NCBI RefSeq assembly: GCF_008828755.2
Contig: NZ_QBLM01000001.1
Span: forward strand, 310,001 to 374,000
Direction: 5' to 3'
DNA: 64,000 nt
Origin: [Borrelia] turdi
Lineage (GTDB): Bacteria > Spirochaetota > Spirochaetia > Borreliales > Borreliaceae
The position numbers were made by a program, and so were the translations under genes. The notes under the pieces were generated by a model. It worked only from the letters and a program-made list of their open reading frames with translations. It ran no database searches and had not been told where the DNA came from. Below, piece by piece: positions 49,709-58,504 of the stretch (position 1 is its first letter; every line of letters begins with the position of its first letter).

Positions 49709-50020
49709 CTAAAATCCAACTAAGTTAAGTCCTAAATCAAAGCTATCAACATCTTCAATATCTACTAAAAACCCACCATATATTAATGAGCTTAAAACCT
49801 CGTCGGATGGATACTCAATTTTTACAAATAAATTTCTATTCTTGGCATATTTATTAGATGCATACAAAATTTGTATAAAAGTAATATCTATTTTTTCAAC
49901 GTTCGAAAGATCAATGGTAAGAGTATCTCCCTCTTTCATTTGCTTAAAAATATGCAACAAATCTTCTTTTACCTTGAAAATATTATTTACTACAAGCTCG
50001 CCTTCCGGCCTATAAATCAT
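49709..50020 (-). CDS. STAS-domain protein of the che operon
   Basis: 103 residues. The STAS fold is recognisable: GELVVNNIFKVKEDL at the N terminus and DTLTIDLSNVEKIDITFIQI at about 42-61. In anti-sigma antagonists the residue after the Asp is a Ser that is phosphorylated (DSxG); here the sequence is IDITFIQ, with Ile and Thr, so it may not be a phospho-switch. STAS proteins are found in several spirochaete and other chemotaxis clusters, but the role is unclear. It lies between cheW2 (11 bp) and cheA1 (15 bp). Orthologue of BB0566. Confidence 0.85.
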   Translation of the reverse strand: MIYRPEGELVVNNIFKVKEDLLHIFKQMKEGDTLTIDLSNVEKIDITFIQILYASNKYAKNRNLFVKIEYPSDEVLSSLIYGGFLVDIEDVDSFDLGLNLVGF

Positions 50021-50031
50021 GACTAAAACTC

Positions 50032-50568
50032 CTATTGCTGCTGATATTCAGGATCATATATTGTTGTATTTCTAAATCTAGAAAGCTCTCTAACGTCAAA
50101 TAAGTTTTCTACATCTAAAATAATAATAAACTTATTATTGCTCTTACCAATTCCTGAAATAAATTTCGAATTAAACCCTGATCCAATCTTAGGAGCATCG
50201 TCAATACTAAATGGATCTAATTCAAGAACTTCGTTGACATAATCTACCAAAATTCCAAGATTAAATTCGTCTCCTTCGTAAACTAAAGTCAATATAATAA
50301 TATTTGAAATATTAACTCCCTTATTTCTCTTTTTCTCATCCTCATCAATAACACGATCCCCCATTCCAAATTGTTTTCGAATATCAATTATTGGAACGAT
50401 TTTACCTCTATTATTTATTATTCCTGCCATGTAACTGGGAGTCCTTGGGATTTTTGATATCTTAGTATATTCTAAAACCTCAACAACATACTTAATCTCA
50501 ATAGCATAAAGTTCGTCCAAACTAAATAAAAGATATTGACTTAAAGAATCTTGCATATCTGAATCCAT
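50032..50568 (-). CDS. cheW2: Chemotaxis coupling protein CheW2
   Basis: 178 residues. It is a single CheW domain: QYLLFSLDELYAIEIKYVVE at the start, IPRTPSYMAGIINNRGKIVP (the hallmark PxYxxGxxNxRGxxxP) and LGILVDYVNEVLEL near the end. It couples chemoreceptors to CheA1. It heads the six-gene minus-strand operon. The ribosome site is not strong; AAAGGGG lies about 14 bases before the ATG. It is divergent from the exported-protein gene at 50790 across 221 bp that include an 11-bp inverted repeat. Orthologue of BB0565. Confidence 0.95.
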   Translation of the reverse strand: MDSDMQDSLSQYLLFSLDELYAIEIKYVVEVLEYTKISKIPRTPSYMAGIINNRGKIVPIIDIRKQFGMGDRVIDEDEKKRNKGVNISNIIILTLVYEGDEFNLGILVDYVNEVLELDPFSIDDAPKIGSGFNSKFISGIGKSNNKFIIILDVENLFDVRELSRFRNTTIYDPEYQQQ

Positions 50569-50668
50569 GCCTATAAACGCCCCTTTAAATGAAATTTAAA
50601 TCGCAAATAGAATGCTGATATCAAGATTAATATTACCTCATATATTAATAAATACAAATAAATACAAA

Positions 50669-50696
50669 TTAGAAATTAATAAAATTTAATTTCTAA
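50669..50696. repeat. Inverted repeat between cheW2 and the exported-protein gene
   Basis: TTAGAAATTAA (50669-50679) and TTAATTTCTAA (50686-50696) are exact complements around a 6-base AT loop. It lies between divergent genes, so it is not a 3'-end terminator; an operator or a chance AT-rich palindrome are both possible. Confidence 0.4.
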
Positions 50697-50789
50697 TAAA
50701 CAAAAAAGACGTGATTTTAATAGAATTCTATCTTATAATTTAGATATAAAATTGTAGTTTAATTTAAATCTCAAATAAAAAAGTTAACA

Positions 50790-51368
50790 ATGCAAAGTAA
50801 AAACAAACTAATTAGATTATTAATAATTATTACATTATTTTTCAATGTTGAAAATATTTTTACAAACGAAAAATCTAAAAGCAGTACAGCTAGTCCAAAA
50901 ATAAAAAGCTCAAAAACTAAAATAAAATTTGGCTTTATTTTGCCTTATCCTACTGCAATAGAATTCAGCATTAATAACTTTGATATTGGGTTAGGAGTAA
51001 CAATACTAAGCGTCTCGGAATTTTTTCCAAAATCCCCAATAGCATTGCTATTTAAAGCATATTTTGACTATATGTTCTTAAACTTAAGAATTCAAAATTC
51101 AAATTTTATCTTTTTCTTAGGATCTGGTCTATTTTTTGAAATAGGCAAAATTACAAACTCAAATTTAACAAATGTTTTTTCTGGGATTACCTATAAAATC
51201 GGGTTGGGTCTGCCCTTAGGAATAATATATGAAGCTCATTATGACGTTATTGAAATTATAATAAAAACAACACCATCGATTTTTATTGGCCAATTACCTA
51301 ATGGAAATTTAATATTTCCAATAAAAGGCAACTTATCTATAGGAATAAAAGGCTCTCTTAAGATATAG
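50790..51368 (+). CDS. Exported protein, first of three paralogues
   Basis: 192 residues. A signal peptide (about 1-25) is followed by a Ser/Lys linker (KSKSSTASPKIKSSKTK) and then an alternating hydrophobic/glycine pattern that looks like an outer-membrane beta-barrel or a lipid-binding fold (FGFILPYPTAIEFSINNFDI ... GLGVTIL). The motif IKFGFILPYPTAIEFSINNF is echoed in the next gene (FGAGIILPFPIALQINMGNF) and more weakly in the third. No GxSxG is present here, in contrast to the third copy. No strong ribosome site. Orthologue of BB0564; function unknown. Confidence 0.8.
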   Translation: MQSKNKLIRLLIIITLFFNVENIFTNEKSKSSTASPKIKSSKTKIKFGFILPYPTAIEFSINNFDIGLGVTILSVSEFFPKSPIALLFKAYFDYMFLNLRIQNSNFIFFLGSGLFFEIGKITNSNLTNVFSGITYKIGLGLPLGIIYEAHYDVIEIIIKTTPSIFIGQLPNGNLIFPIKGNLSIGIKGSLKI

Positions 51369-51466
51369 TTTCTATCTTTTAGATAAAAAAATTATTGAAC
51401 AAAAAAACTTATTGAACTAAAATTTTTTTAAAAGCTAGTATGTTGCACTTAGGAGGTGACAAAACA

Positions 51467-51985
51467 ATGAGAACAAAAATAATTATTATGTTAATTATTA
51501 TTTTATTAACCTCAATCTCAGGATTTGCTAATTCAAAAGAATTTGCAAGGGGTAAATTTGGAGCAGGAATTATACTCCCATTCCCAATTGCTTTACAAAT
51601 TAATATGGGAAACTTTGATCTTGACATTGGGCTTTACAGCGGAGTAAATAACTTATTTTTAGACTGGAAGACACTGTTTATAGCATTAGACTACATTTTT
51701 TACATACATATATTCCCAGGAGCTGCTAATATTTTGAATTTTTCAGTTGGAGCTGGAGGATATGGAACAATATGGTTTTCAAGATTTGGCGGCAGTCGAT
51801 CAGGCTCTGGGCCAATGAGCATTGGTGCAAGATTACCTTTGGCTTTAAATCTTGTAGTATTTAGAAAAAAATTTGACATATTTTTACGAATAGCGCCTGG
51901 AATTGGAATGAATATTTGGAGCCGTGGTATTGGATTTAGATGGGAAGTATTTGCAGGATTGGGGCTAAGATTCTGGTTTACTTAA
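51467..51985 (+). CDS. Exported protein, second of three paralogues
   Basis: 172 residues from ATG 51467. A perfect AGGAGGTGA ribosome site lies 7 bases before this ATG; an upstream in-frame ATG at 51440 would place that site inside codons and is rejected. The signal peptide (about 1-20, MRTKIIIMLIIILLTSISGF) is followed by a glycine-rich, strand-like mature part (GAGIILPFPIALQI, VGAGGYGTIWFSRFGGS, GIGFRWEVFAGLGLRFWFT), which ends with an aromatic residue pattern compatible with an outer-membrane barrel. It lacks an exact GxSxG. Its ribosome site is the strongest of the three paralogues. A terminator follows. Orthologue of BB0563. Confidence 0.82.
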   Translation: MRTKIIIMLIIILLTSISGFANSKEFARGKFGAGIILPFPIALQINMGNFDLDIGLYSGVNNLFLDWKTLFIALDYIFYIHIFPGAANILNFSVGAGGYGTIWFSRFGGSRSGSGPMSIGARLPLALNLVVFRKKFDIFLRIAPGIGMNIWSRGIGFRWEVFAGLGLRFWFT

Positions 51986-51989
51986 TAAT

Positions 51990-52020
51990 AAAAATTATTC
52001 TTTTTTAAAGAATAATTTTT
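51990..52020 (+). terminator. Terminator after the second exported-protein gene
   Basis: Perfect 14-bp arms AAAAATTATTCTTT / AAAGAATAATTTTT around a TTT loop. The 3' arm ends in five T. It separates the second paralogue from the repeat-preceded third one. Confidence 0.7.
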
Positions 52021-52085
52021 AAAAAAATCAAAACTCTCCAAAAAAATTAAACACAATATTTAAAAAAGTTAAAAGCTTGTTTTTA

Positions 52086-52114
52086 TTGTTTTACAATTTA
52101 AAAATCAATATAAT
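52086..52114 (+). promoter_or_regulatory. Predicted promoter using the first 25-bp repeat
   Basis: TTGTTT (52086-52091), 17-bp spacer and a perfect TATAAT (52109-52114) that lies inside repeat copy 1. Each further copy offers the same TATAAT, though with a poorer -35. Confidence 0.4.
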
Positions 52115-52217
52115 AATACAATTTAAAAATCAATATAATAATACAATTTAAAAATCAATATAATAATACAATTTAAAAATCAATATAATAATACAATTTA
52201 AAAATCAATATAATAAT
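52093..52217 (+). repeat. Five perfect 25-bp tandem repeats
   Basis: Unit: ACAATTTAAAAATCAATATA followed by ATAAT; copies at 52093, 52118, 52143, 52168 and 52193, all identical, followed by a partial ACAAA. Each copy contains the consensus -10 hexamer TATAAT (for example 52109-52114 and 52209-52214). The array ends 20 bases before the GTG of the third exported-protein gene, so it lies in its promoter/leader. Confidence 0.95.
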
Positions 52218-52237
52218 ACAAAATTTGGGAGACAATA

Positions 52238-52777
52238 GTGAAAAAAATCTTCATGTTATTCATCATGATTGCAAATATATCTACAAATAGTTTTGCAAAA
52301 GATTCATATTTAAACAGGGGTATTGGCTTTGGAGCAAGCATTGGAAATCCAATTATTAACTTAATAATGTCATTTCCATTTATTGACTTTGAAGTAGGCT
52401 ATGGTGGTAGCAATGGAATAAATTTATCAGACCTTAAACTTGAATCAAAATTTTATGATTTTAATTTATTAGCAATAGCAGCACTTGATTTCATTTTTAC
52501 AATACCTTTGATAAAAAATTTAAATTTGGGGGTTGGAATAGGGGGAAATATAAGTCTATCATCGCACACATCTAGATTAATACATATAGAATTAGGATTT
52601 GGAATAAGAATTCCACTGGTTATTTTTTACGACATTAGAGAAAATTTAGAAATAGGCATAAAAATAGCACCCTCAATAGAATTCATCTCAAACACGAGAT
52701 CCCTTGCACATCACAAAACCTATTCAGGAATAAAATCGAACTTTGCGGGGGGAATATTTGCTAAATACTATATCTAA
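52238..52777 (+). CDS. Exported protein, third paralogue; reported nutritional-virulence lipase
   Basis: 179 residues from GTG 52238, with GGGAGA 5 bases before it. A signal peptide (about 1-20) precedes a glycine-rich mature part. A GxSxG serine-hydrolase motif is visible as GGSNG (about 56-60, in GYGGSNGINL). This is the orthologue of BB0562, which I recall as published with lipase activity important for infection and for growth when fatty acids are scarce. The two upstream paralogues lack the motif. The promoter/leader consists of five perfect 25-bp repeats, each with a TATAAT. gnd is convergent 19 bp downstream. Confidence 0.88.
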   Translation: MKKIFMLFIMIANISTNSFAKDSYLNRGIGFGASIGNPIINLIMSFPFIDFEVGYGGSNGINLSDLKLESKFYDFNLLAIAALDFIFTIPLIKNLNLGVGIGGNISLSSHTSRLIHIELGFGIRIPLVIFYDIRENLEIGIKIAPSIEFISNTRSLAHHKTYSGIKSNFAGGIFAKYYI

Positions 52778-52796
52778 ATCCCTATACTAATTTATT

Positions 52797-54191
52797 TTAT
52801 TGCCAAGCACTATGAAAAAATTCACCTCGTTTTGAGTCTAATCTTTCAAAAGAATGAGCTCCAAAAAAGTCTCTTTGTGCTTGAATTAAATTGGAAGGCA
52901 GATAATTAGTAGAATAAGAATCTAAAAACGAAAGACTTGCATAAAATGCCGGCAAAGGAATCCCAATTTCACTGGCTTTTGAAACTATTCTCCTTAAAGA
53001 CTTGTGATTATTTTTTAATAAATCTAAAAAATAATCATCAAAAAGCAAATTAATAAGATGAGGATTTTTATCATAAGCTAATTTAATTTTATCTAAAAAA
53101 CTACTGCGAATAATACAACCTTCTCTCCAGACTAAAGAAATTTTACCCAAATTTAAATCCCAGCTATAATTTATAGATGCGGTCTTAAGCATCATAAACC
53201 CTTGAGCATAAGCTACTATTTTTGAAACTAAAAGAGCATAATAAAGATCTAAAATCCAATCACTAATCTCAAATTCAAAAGAAACAGTGTCCATTTTAAG
53301 CAAATCACTAGCAATAATCCTTTCGTGCTTTAATCCCGACATAAATCTTGCAAAAACGGATTCAATAATTAAATTTACAGGCATATTAGATTCAAGAGCA
53401 TCAATAGATGTCCAAACACCAGTACCTTTTTGATTTGCAATATCTAAAATCTTATCAACTAAATACTCATTATTTTCTTTATACCTAAGAATCTTAGAAG
53501 TTATTTCTAATAAATACCCTGAAAGATCGCCTTCATTCCACTTTTCAAAAACCTCAGAAATTTTTGAATTATCTAAATTGAAAGCTTTTTTCATGAAAAA
53601 ATAAACTTCGCTAATAAGCTGCATATCAGCGTATTCTACCCCATTATGTATCATTTTAACATAGTGCCCAGAACCATTCTCTCCAATATAGGTTGAACAA
53701 ATATCATTGTTTTTAGTTTTAGCTGCAATTTTATTTAATATAGGCTCAAGAACTGAGTACGCTGATTTACTCCCCCCATACATTAAAGCAGGACCAAATC
53801 TTGCTCCTCTCTCCCCTCCAGAAATTCCAAGTCCCACAAAATAAATATCTTTAGCAAACAACTCTTTTTCCAATCTCATTGTGCTCTTATAATGAGAATT
53901 TCCACCATCAATAATTATGTCTAATTTGTCCAAAAAGGGTAAAATTTGTTCAACAACCTTTTCTACAGCCAAGCTTGTCACCATTAAAATGATTTTTCTT
54001 GGGGTTTTCAAGCTTTTAACAAAAGATCCGATATCTTTAAAGCCATTTATCTTTTTATGAGAATTTTGTTTAACAAAAATTTCAGTTTTTTCAGTATCTC
54101 TATTGTAAACAGAAACATTAAAACCGTTATCAGCAATATTTAGAGCTAAATTACTACCCATAACACCAAGACCATAAATTCCTACATCCAT
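52797..54191 (-). CDS. gnd: 6-phosphogluconate dehydrogenase, decarboxylating
   Basis: 464 residues. The NADP-binding N terminus is YGLGVMGSNLALNIADNGF, followed by the substrate motifs GISGGERGARFGPALMYGG and VKMIHNGVEYADMQL (the catalytic lysine is in KMIHNG), and a C-terminal helical dimerisation domain. It makes ribulose-5-phosphate and NADPH in the oxidative pentose phosphate pathway. NADPH from here is a main reductant source in an organism without respiration. GGAG lies 6 bases before the ATG. Only 112 bp separate its ATG from the divergent htpG ATG. Orthologue of BB0561. Confidence 0.97.
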   Translation of the reverse strand: MDVGIYGLGVMGSNLALNIADNGFNVSVYNRDTEKTEIFVKQNSHKKINGFKDIGSFVKSLKTPRKIILMVTSLAVEKVVEQILPFLDKLDIIIDGGNSHYKSTMRLEKELFAKDIYFVGLGISGGERGARFGPALMYGGSKSAYSVLEPILNKIAAKTKNNDICSTYIGENGSGHYVKMIHNGVEYADMQLISEVYFFMKKAFNLDNSKISEVFEKWNEGDLSGYLLEITSKILRYKENNEYLVDKILDIANQKGTGVWTSIDALESNMPVNLIIESVFARFMSGLKHERIIASDLLKMDTVSFEFEISDWILDLYYALLVSKIVAYAQGFMMLKTASINYSWDLNLGKISLVWREGCIIRSSFLDKIKLAYDKNPHLINLLFDDYFLDLLKNNHKSLRRIVSKASEIGIPLPAFYASLSFLDSYSTNYLPSNLIQAQRDFFGAHSFERLDSKRGEFFHSAWQ

Positions 54192-54303
54192 TGCATTCTC
54201 CTTGATTCTAATTTTCCATTTTAAACAAATTGCTTTATTTATTATTTCTAGATTATGTTATATTATAAAAAAAGTAAAGATTAAATTGAAAAGGAAAATT
54301 TGC

Positions 54304-56154
54304 ATGAAAAAACAATTTGACACAGAAGTAAATGATTTGCTTTATTTAATCATTCACTCTCTTTACTCTCATAAAGAAATATTCTTAAGAGAATTGATAT
54401 CAAATGCGTCTGACGCCATTGATAAGCTCAAGTTTTTAAGCTTAACAAATGAAAAATTCAAAAACATTTCTCTAGAACCAAAAATAGAAATAACATTTGA
54501 CGATAAAAGCATCCTAATTAAAGATAATGGAATCGGGATGAATGAACAAGATTTAACTAATCATCTTGGTGTAATTGCTAAATCAGGAACTAAAGAATTT
54601 ATTAACAATTTAAAACAAGATGAAAAAAAATCTGCAAGTCTAATTGGCCAGTTTGGAGTTGGATTTTACAGCGCATTTATAGTATCAGAAAAAGTAGAAG
54701 TTACGTCAAAAAAAGCACTAGAAAGCGATGCTTATACTTGGTCTAGCGATGGCAAAACAGGATACGAAATAGAAAAAGCAAAAAAAGAAGAATCGGGTAC
54801 AGAAATAAAGCTTTATCTTAATAAAGAAGGACTTGAATATGCTAATAAGTGGAAAATTCAAGAAATTATCAAAAAATATTCAAACCATATAAATTATCCC
54901 ATTTATATAAAATACAGCGAACCTATAATGAAGGACGGAAAGCAAGAGGGAATAGAAGAAAAAGAAGAAAAAATAAATGAAACTACTGCTCTTTGGACAA
55001 AAAATAAAAGCGAAATTAAAGCAGAAGAATATAATGAATTTTATAAAAATACAACCTTTGATTATGAAAATCCATTGATGCATATTCATACAAAAGCTGA
55101 AGGAAATTTAGAATATACCAATTTATTTTATATCCCAAGTAAAGCTCCTTATGATTTATATTACCCAAACACTAAACCTGGGGTAAAGCTATTTATAAAT
55201 AGAATCTTTATTACAGATTCTGAAGGCAGCTTGCTTCCAAACTATCTAAGATTTATAAAAGGAATTATAGATTGCCAAGATTTACCACTCAATGTAAGTA
55301 GAGAAATTCTACAACAAAATAAAATTTTGTCTAAAATAAAATCATCTTCTGTAAAAAAAATACTAAGCGAGCTTGAAAAGCTAAGTAAAAAAAACCCTGA
55401 AAAATTTTCAGAGTTTTCTAAAGAATTTGGAAGATGTATTAAAGAAGGTGTTTATTCTGACTTTGAAAACAGAGAAAAACTTATTTCATTAATAAGATTT
55501 AAATCTTCAAATATAGACGGATTTGTATCTTTTAAAGAATACAAAGAAAGAATGAATGAAGGCCAAAAAAGCATTTACTACATAACAGGTGGCAAAGAAA
55601 ATATATTAAAAGAAAACCCAATAGTAAACGCGTATAAAGAAAAAGGATTTGAAATCCTAATCATGGACGATGAACTTGATGAGGCTATTTTAAATCTAAT
55701 TCCAGAATACGAAGGATTAAAGCTAAAAGCAATAAACAAAAATGAAACTAGCAATGAATTAAAAGATGAAAATTTCAAAAAAATTGAAGAAGAGTTCAAA
55801 GATACCCTTATAAAAGTAAAAGAAATCCTGAAGGAGCACATAAAAGAAGTCAATCTCTCGGCAACATTGATAAAAGAGCCTTCAGCAATAATAATTGATA
55901 GTAATGATCCAACTTACCAAATGCAAAAAATTATGATGTCAATGGGACAAGAAGTAAAAGAAATTAAACCAATACTTGAATTAAATCCTAATAATAAAAT
56001 AATCCAAAATTTAAAAAATCTAGAGCCTGAAAAATTAGAAAAAATAAGCATTCTCCTTTTTGAAGAAGCTCTACTAACCTCAGGAATGCCTAGCAAAAAT
56101 CCAGGAAGATTCACAAGTATAATAAACGAATTTCTAGAAAAAACCTTATTATGA
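54304..56154 (+). CDS. htpG: Chaperone HtpG (Hsp90)
   Basis: 616 residues from ATG 54304, which has AAAAGGAAAA 6 bases upstream; 34 extra codons of an upstream in-frame extension do not look like Hsp90 and are rejected. The N-terminal ATPase domain has LLYLIIHSLYSHKEIFLREL, SNASDAIDKL, DNGIGM and GQFGVGFYSAF. The middle domain has LPLNVSREILQ with the catalytic arginine, and a C-terminal dimerisation domain follows. It is the bacterial Hsp90. A bidirectional terminator shared with convergent crr follows at once. Orthologue of BB0560. Confidence 0.97.
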   Translation: MKKQFDTEVNDLLYLIIHSLYSHKEIFLRELISNASDAIDKLKFLSLTNEKFKNISLEPKIEITFDDKSILIKDNGIGMNEQDLTNHLGVIAKSGTKEFINNLKQDEKKSASLIGQFGVGFYSAFIVSEKVEVTSKKALESDAYTWSSDGKTGYEIEKAKKEESGTEIKLYLNKEGLEYANKWKIQEIIKKYSNHINYPIYIKYSEPIMKDGKQEGIEEKEEKINETTALWTKNKSEIKAEEYNEFYKNTTFDYENPLMHIHTKAEGNLEYTNLFYIPSKAPYDLYYPNTKPGVKLFINRIFITDSEGSLLPNYLRFIKGIIDCQDLPLNVSREILQQNKILSKIKSSSVKKILSELEKLSKKNPEKFSEFSKEFGRCIKEGVYSDFENREKLISLIRFKSSNIDGFVSFKEYKERMNEGQKSIYYITGGKENILKENPIVNAYKEKGFEILIMDDELDEAILNLIPEYEGLKLKAINKNETSNELKDENFKKIEEEFKDTLIKVKEILKEHIKEVNLSATLIKEPSAIIIDSNDPTYQMQKIMMSMGQEVKEIKPILELNPNNKIIQNLKNLEPEKLEKISILLFEEALLTSGMPSKNPGRFTSIINEFLEKTLL

Positions 56155-56161
56155 TTAAAAT

Positions 56162-56192
56162 AAAAGAGAGAGTTTCAAGCTCTCTCTTTTTT
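56162..56192. terminator. Bidirectional terminator between htpG and crr
   Basis: Arms AAAAGAGAGAG (56162-56172) and CTCTCTCTTTT (56180-56190) are exact complements around a 7-base loop, with T runs on both strands. The crr stop codon overlaps its edge. Confidence 0.85.
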
Positions 56193-56760
56193 ACTTTTTA
56201 ACTCGCAATACTAAATCTTTGCCTGCTGTAACAGGCTTTGTTTGAGATATTTTATGTCTAATTTCTTCTGTTAAAACAGTTGACGACAACAAAATATATT
56301 CAGAATCATTTTCAAGTCTACCAAAAGAGTATTCTATGCTTGAAACTTCATCTGAATTTGCAATAACAACTGGAGTAATAACAGATTCTGAATGCTCTTT
56401 TAAATATTCAAGATCAAGCCTAATAATAACTTCGCCTTGTTTAACATTAATGCCTTCCTCAGCAACTCTTGTAAAACCTTTGCCATTTAAATTAAGAGTA
56501 TTAATTCCAAAATGAACAAAAATTTCAACACCCTCTTTAGTTTCAAGACTAAAGGCATGATTGGTTTTAAAAATTTTACCTATTTTACCATCACAAGGCG
56601 CTAGTAACTCATTACTTGTTGGAAGAATTGCAATTCCATCACCAACTATTTTTTCAGCAAACGCTTCATCAGGAACCTTATCAATTGACATAACTTTTCC
56701 ACTAATCGGAGCAATCAAATCCAATGTAGCGGTTTTTTTAAAAAAATCTAAAAACCCCAT
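56191..56760 (-). CDS. crr: PTS glucose-type EIIA component
   Basis: 189 residues. It is a soluble EIIA-Glc: the two active-site histidines are H68 (TNHAFSLE) and phosphorylated H83 (IFVHFGINT). It takes phosphate from HPr and passes it to EIIB/C sugar permeases; in other bacteria it also controls adenylate cyclase and permeases. A partner EIIBC is not encoded in this window. It begins 2 bp after the ptsI stop, so it is the third gene of a ptsH-ptsI-crr operon as in enteric bacteria. Orthologue of BB0559. Confidence 0.96.
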   Translation of the reverse strand: MGFLDFFKKTATLDLIAPISGKVMSIDKVPDEAFAEKIVGDGIAILPTSNELLAPCDGKIGKIFKTNHAFSLETKEGVEIFVHFGINTLNLNGKGFTRVAEEGINVKQGEVIIRLDLEYLKEHSESVITPVVIANSDEVSSIEYSFGRLENDSEYILLSSTVLTEEIRHKISQTKPVTAGKDLVLRVKK

Positions 56761-56762
56761 AA

Positions 56763-58484
56763 CTAATCTCCTATAAATTTATCAAAATAACTTAAAGTTT
56801 CTTGCTCAGAATCACTATTTAAAACTCTATTTGCCAACTCTTCTAATTCTATTATTGTGTACTTTTTAAGCAAATATTTAACTCTAAGGGTAGCACTAGG
56901 AATCATACTTAAAGATCTAAATCCAAGGCCCACAAGAAGCAATGCTCCAGCATCATCTCCCCCAAGCTCGCCACAAACAGATACATCAATTCCAGAGCTA
57001 ACTCCATCGTCAAGAACCTTTTTTATTAATTTCAACACAGCAGGATTATACTTATCATATAAATTTGATATTTTTTGATTACCACGATCAACAGCTAAAA
57101 CATATTGGGTTAAATCATTAGTTCCTATACTAAAAAATTTCAATTTATTGGCAAGTTTAGAAGAAATTAAAGCTGCAGAGGGAACTTCTATCATACAACC
57201 CACTTCCAAATTTTCATCAAAAGGCAAATTTCTAGACTTCAAGTTAATTTTTGCGTTATTCACAAAATATTCGATCGTCTCAATCTCTTCATATCTGGTA
57301 AGCATAGGCACCATTACCCTTATCTTCCCATAATGACTGACCCTAAAAATAGCATTAAACTGTGCTTGGATCAATTCTTCATATTCCTTATACATCCTAA
57401 GTGCCCTAAACCCCAAAAAGGGATTCTCTTCTTTCTCAAAATTAAGATAGGGAATTTCCTTATCCCCACCAACATCAAGAGTACGAATTGTAACAACCCC
57501 CTTTTTTTCCATTGTATCTATAACTCTCTTATAAGTTTCAAACTGCTCATCTTCTGTTGGGGGTTGTAAAGATTTCATATATAAAAATTCTGTTCTAAAA
57601 AGACCTATCCCTTCAACGCCATATTTATTAACATAGGTAATATCAACAGGTGTTCCAATATTTGCCTTTAAAAATACTTTTACGCCATCTTTTGTTTCAG
57701 CATCTTTCTCTTTTAAAGAAAAAAGCTCTTTTTCCATCTCTACTTGACGCAAAATCTTACCATTATAAAAATCAAGCTCATCAGAAGAAGGATTTTTAAT
57801 AACAATAGAAGATATTGTATCGACGATTATTTTATCGCCATCCTTTAACGCATCAATATCTAGCAAAGTCATAACAAGCGCTGGAAGCCCCATTGTTCTT
57901 GCCAAAATAGCAGCATGGGAAGTTTCTCCTCCAACTGCAGTTAAAAATCCTTTAACATAATTTAAGTCAAATTGCATAGTATCAGATGGAGTTAATTCTT
58001 CGGTAACAAGAATAATATCTTTATTAATCTCAGAAAAATCGGTTACTTGACCTAAAATAATAGAAATTAATCTATTCCTAATATCCTTATAATCAGATGC
58101 TCTTTCTTTTAAATAAGGATCTTTATAGTCTTCTACGCTTTTAACCAAATTTTCAAACGCTAAATAAACAGAATAAGCAGCGCTATAATTTTCCTTTATA
58201 ATAAACCCAATAACAAGCTCAGAAAGTTCATCATCTTCAACGATCAACACTTGACCTTCAAAAATACCTTTTTTGTCATCTCCAAATTGAAGCACAGCCT
58301 TTCTATCAAGAGCTTTCAACGCTTCAATTGCTTTTAACTTAGCCTTATTGAATTTTGATATCTCGCTATCAACTTGAGAAAAATCGATTTTTTCCCTACT
58401 TACAATTTTATCAAAATTTTTCCTAATACAAAGAACTTCTCCAATGCCTATTCCTTTGGATATTCTTTTGCCCGATAAAGTCAT
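56763..58484 (-). CDS. ptsI: PTS enzyme I (phosphoenolpyruvate-protein phosphotransferase)
   Basis: 573 residues. The phosphohistidine is H190 in GGETSHAAILARTMGLPA; the PEP-binding C-terminal barrel has FRTEFLYM, GGDKEIPYL and the catalytic Cys in CGELGGD. It autophosphorylates from PEP and charges HPr. It lies 20 bp after ptsH and 2 bp before crr. It is needed for uptake of all PTS sugars, such as glucose, maltose, chitobiose and N-acetylglucosamine, which are central to the tick-mammal cycle. Orthologue of BB0558. Confidence 0.97.
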   Translation of the reverse strand: MTLSGKRISKGIGIGEVLCIRKNFDKIVSREKIDFSQVDSEISKFNKAKLKAIEALKALDRKAVLQFGDDKKGIFEGQVLIVEDDELSELVIGFIIKENYSAAYSVYLAFENLVKSVEDYKDPYLKERASDYKDIRNRLISIILGQVTDFSEINKDIILVTEELTPSDTMQFDLNYVKGFLTAVGGETSHAAILARTMGLPALVMTLLDIDALKDGDKIIVDTISSIVIKNPSSDELDFYNGKILRQVEMEKELFSLKEKDAETKDGVKVFLKANIGTPVDITYVNKYGVEGIGLFRTEFLYMKSLQPPTEDEQFETYKRVIDTMEKKGVVTIRTLDVGGDKEIPYLNFEKEENPFLGFRALRMYKEYEELIQAQFNAIFRVSHYGKIRVMVPMLTRYEEIETIEYFVNNAKINLKSRNLPFDENLEVGCMIEVPSAALISSKLANKLKFFSIGTNDLTQYVLAVDRGNQKISNLYDKYNPAVLKLIKKVLDDGVSSGIDVSVCGELGGDDAGALLLVGLGFRSLSMIPSATLRVKYLLKKYTIIELEELANRVLNSDSEQETLSYFDKFIGD

Positions 58485-58504
58485 AACTTAAATCCTTCTA
58501 AAAT

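Noticed and set aside
51440..51466. Upstream ATG of the second exported paralogue
   Set aside because: It would place a perfect AGGAGGTGA inside codons and a charged stretch before the signal peptide.
52093..52217. Could the 25-bp repeats be a CRISPR array?
   Set aside because: The copies are directly adjacent with no spacers, are AT-only apart from two C, and no cas gene is nearby. They are a simple tandem repeat.
54202..54303. 34-codon N-terminal extension of HtpG
   Set aside because: The sequence is unlike Hsp90, runs through the promoter-like region and lacks a ribosome site; ATG 54304 has AAAAGGAAAA.
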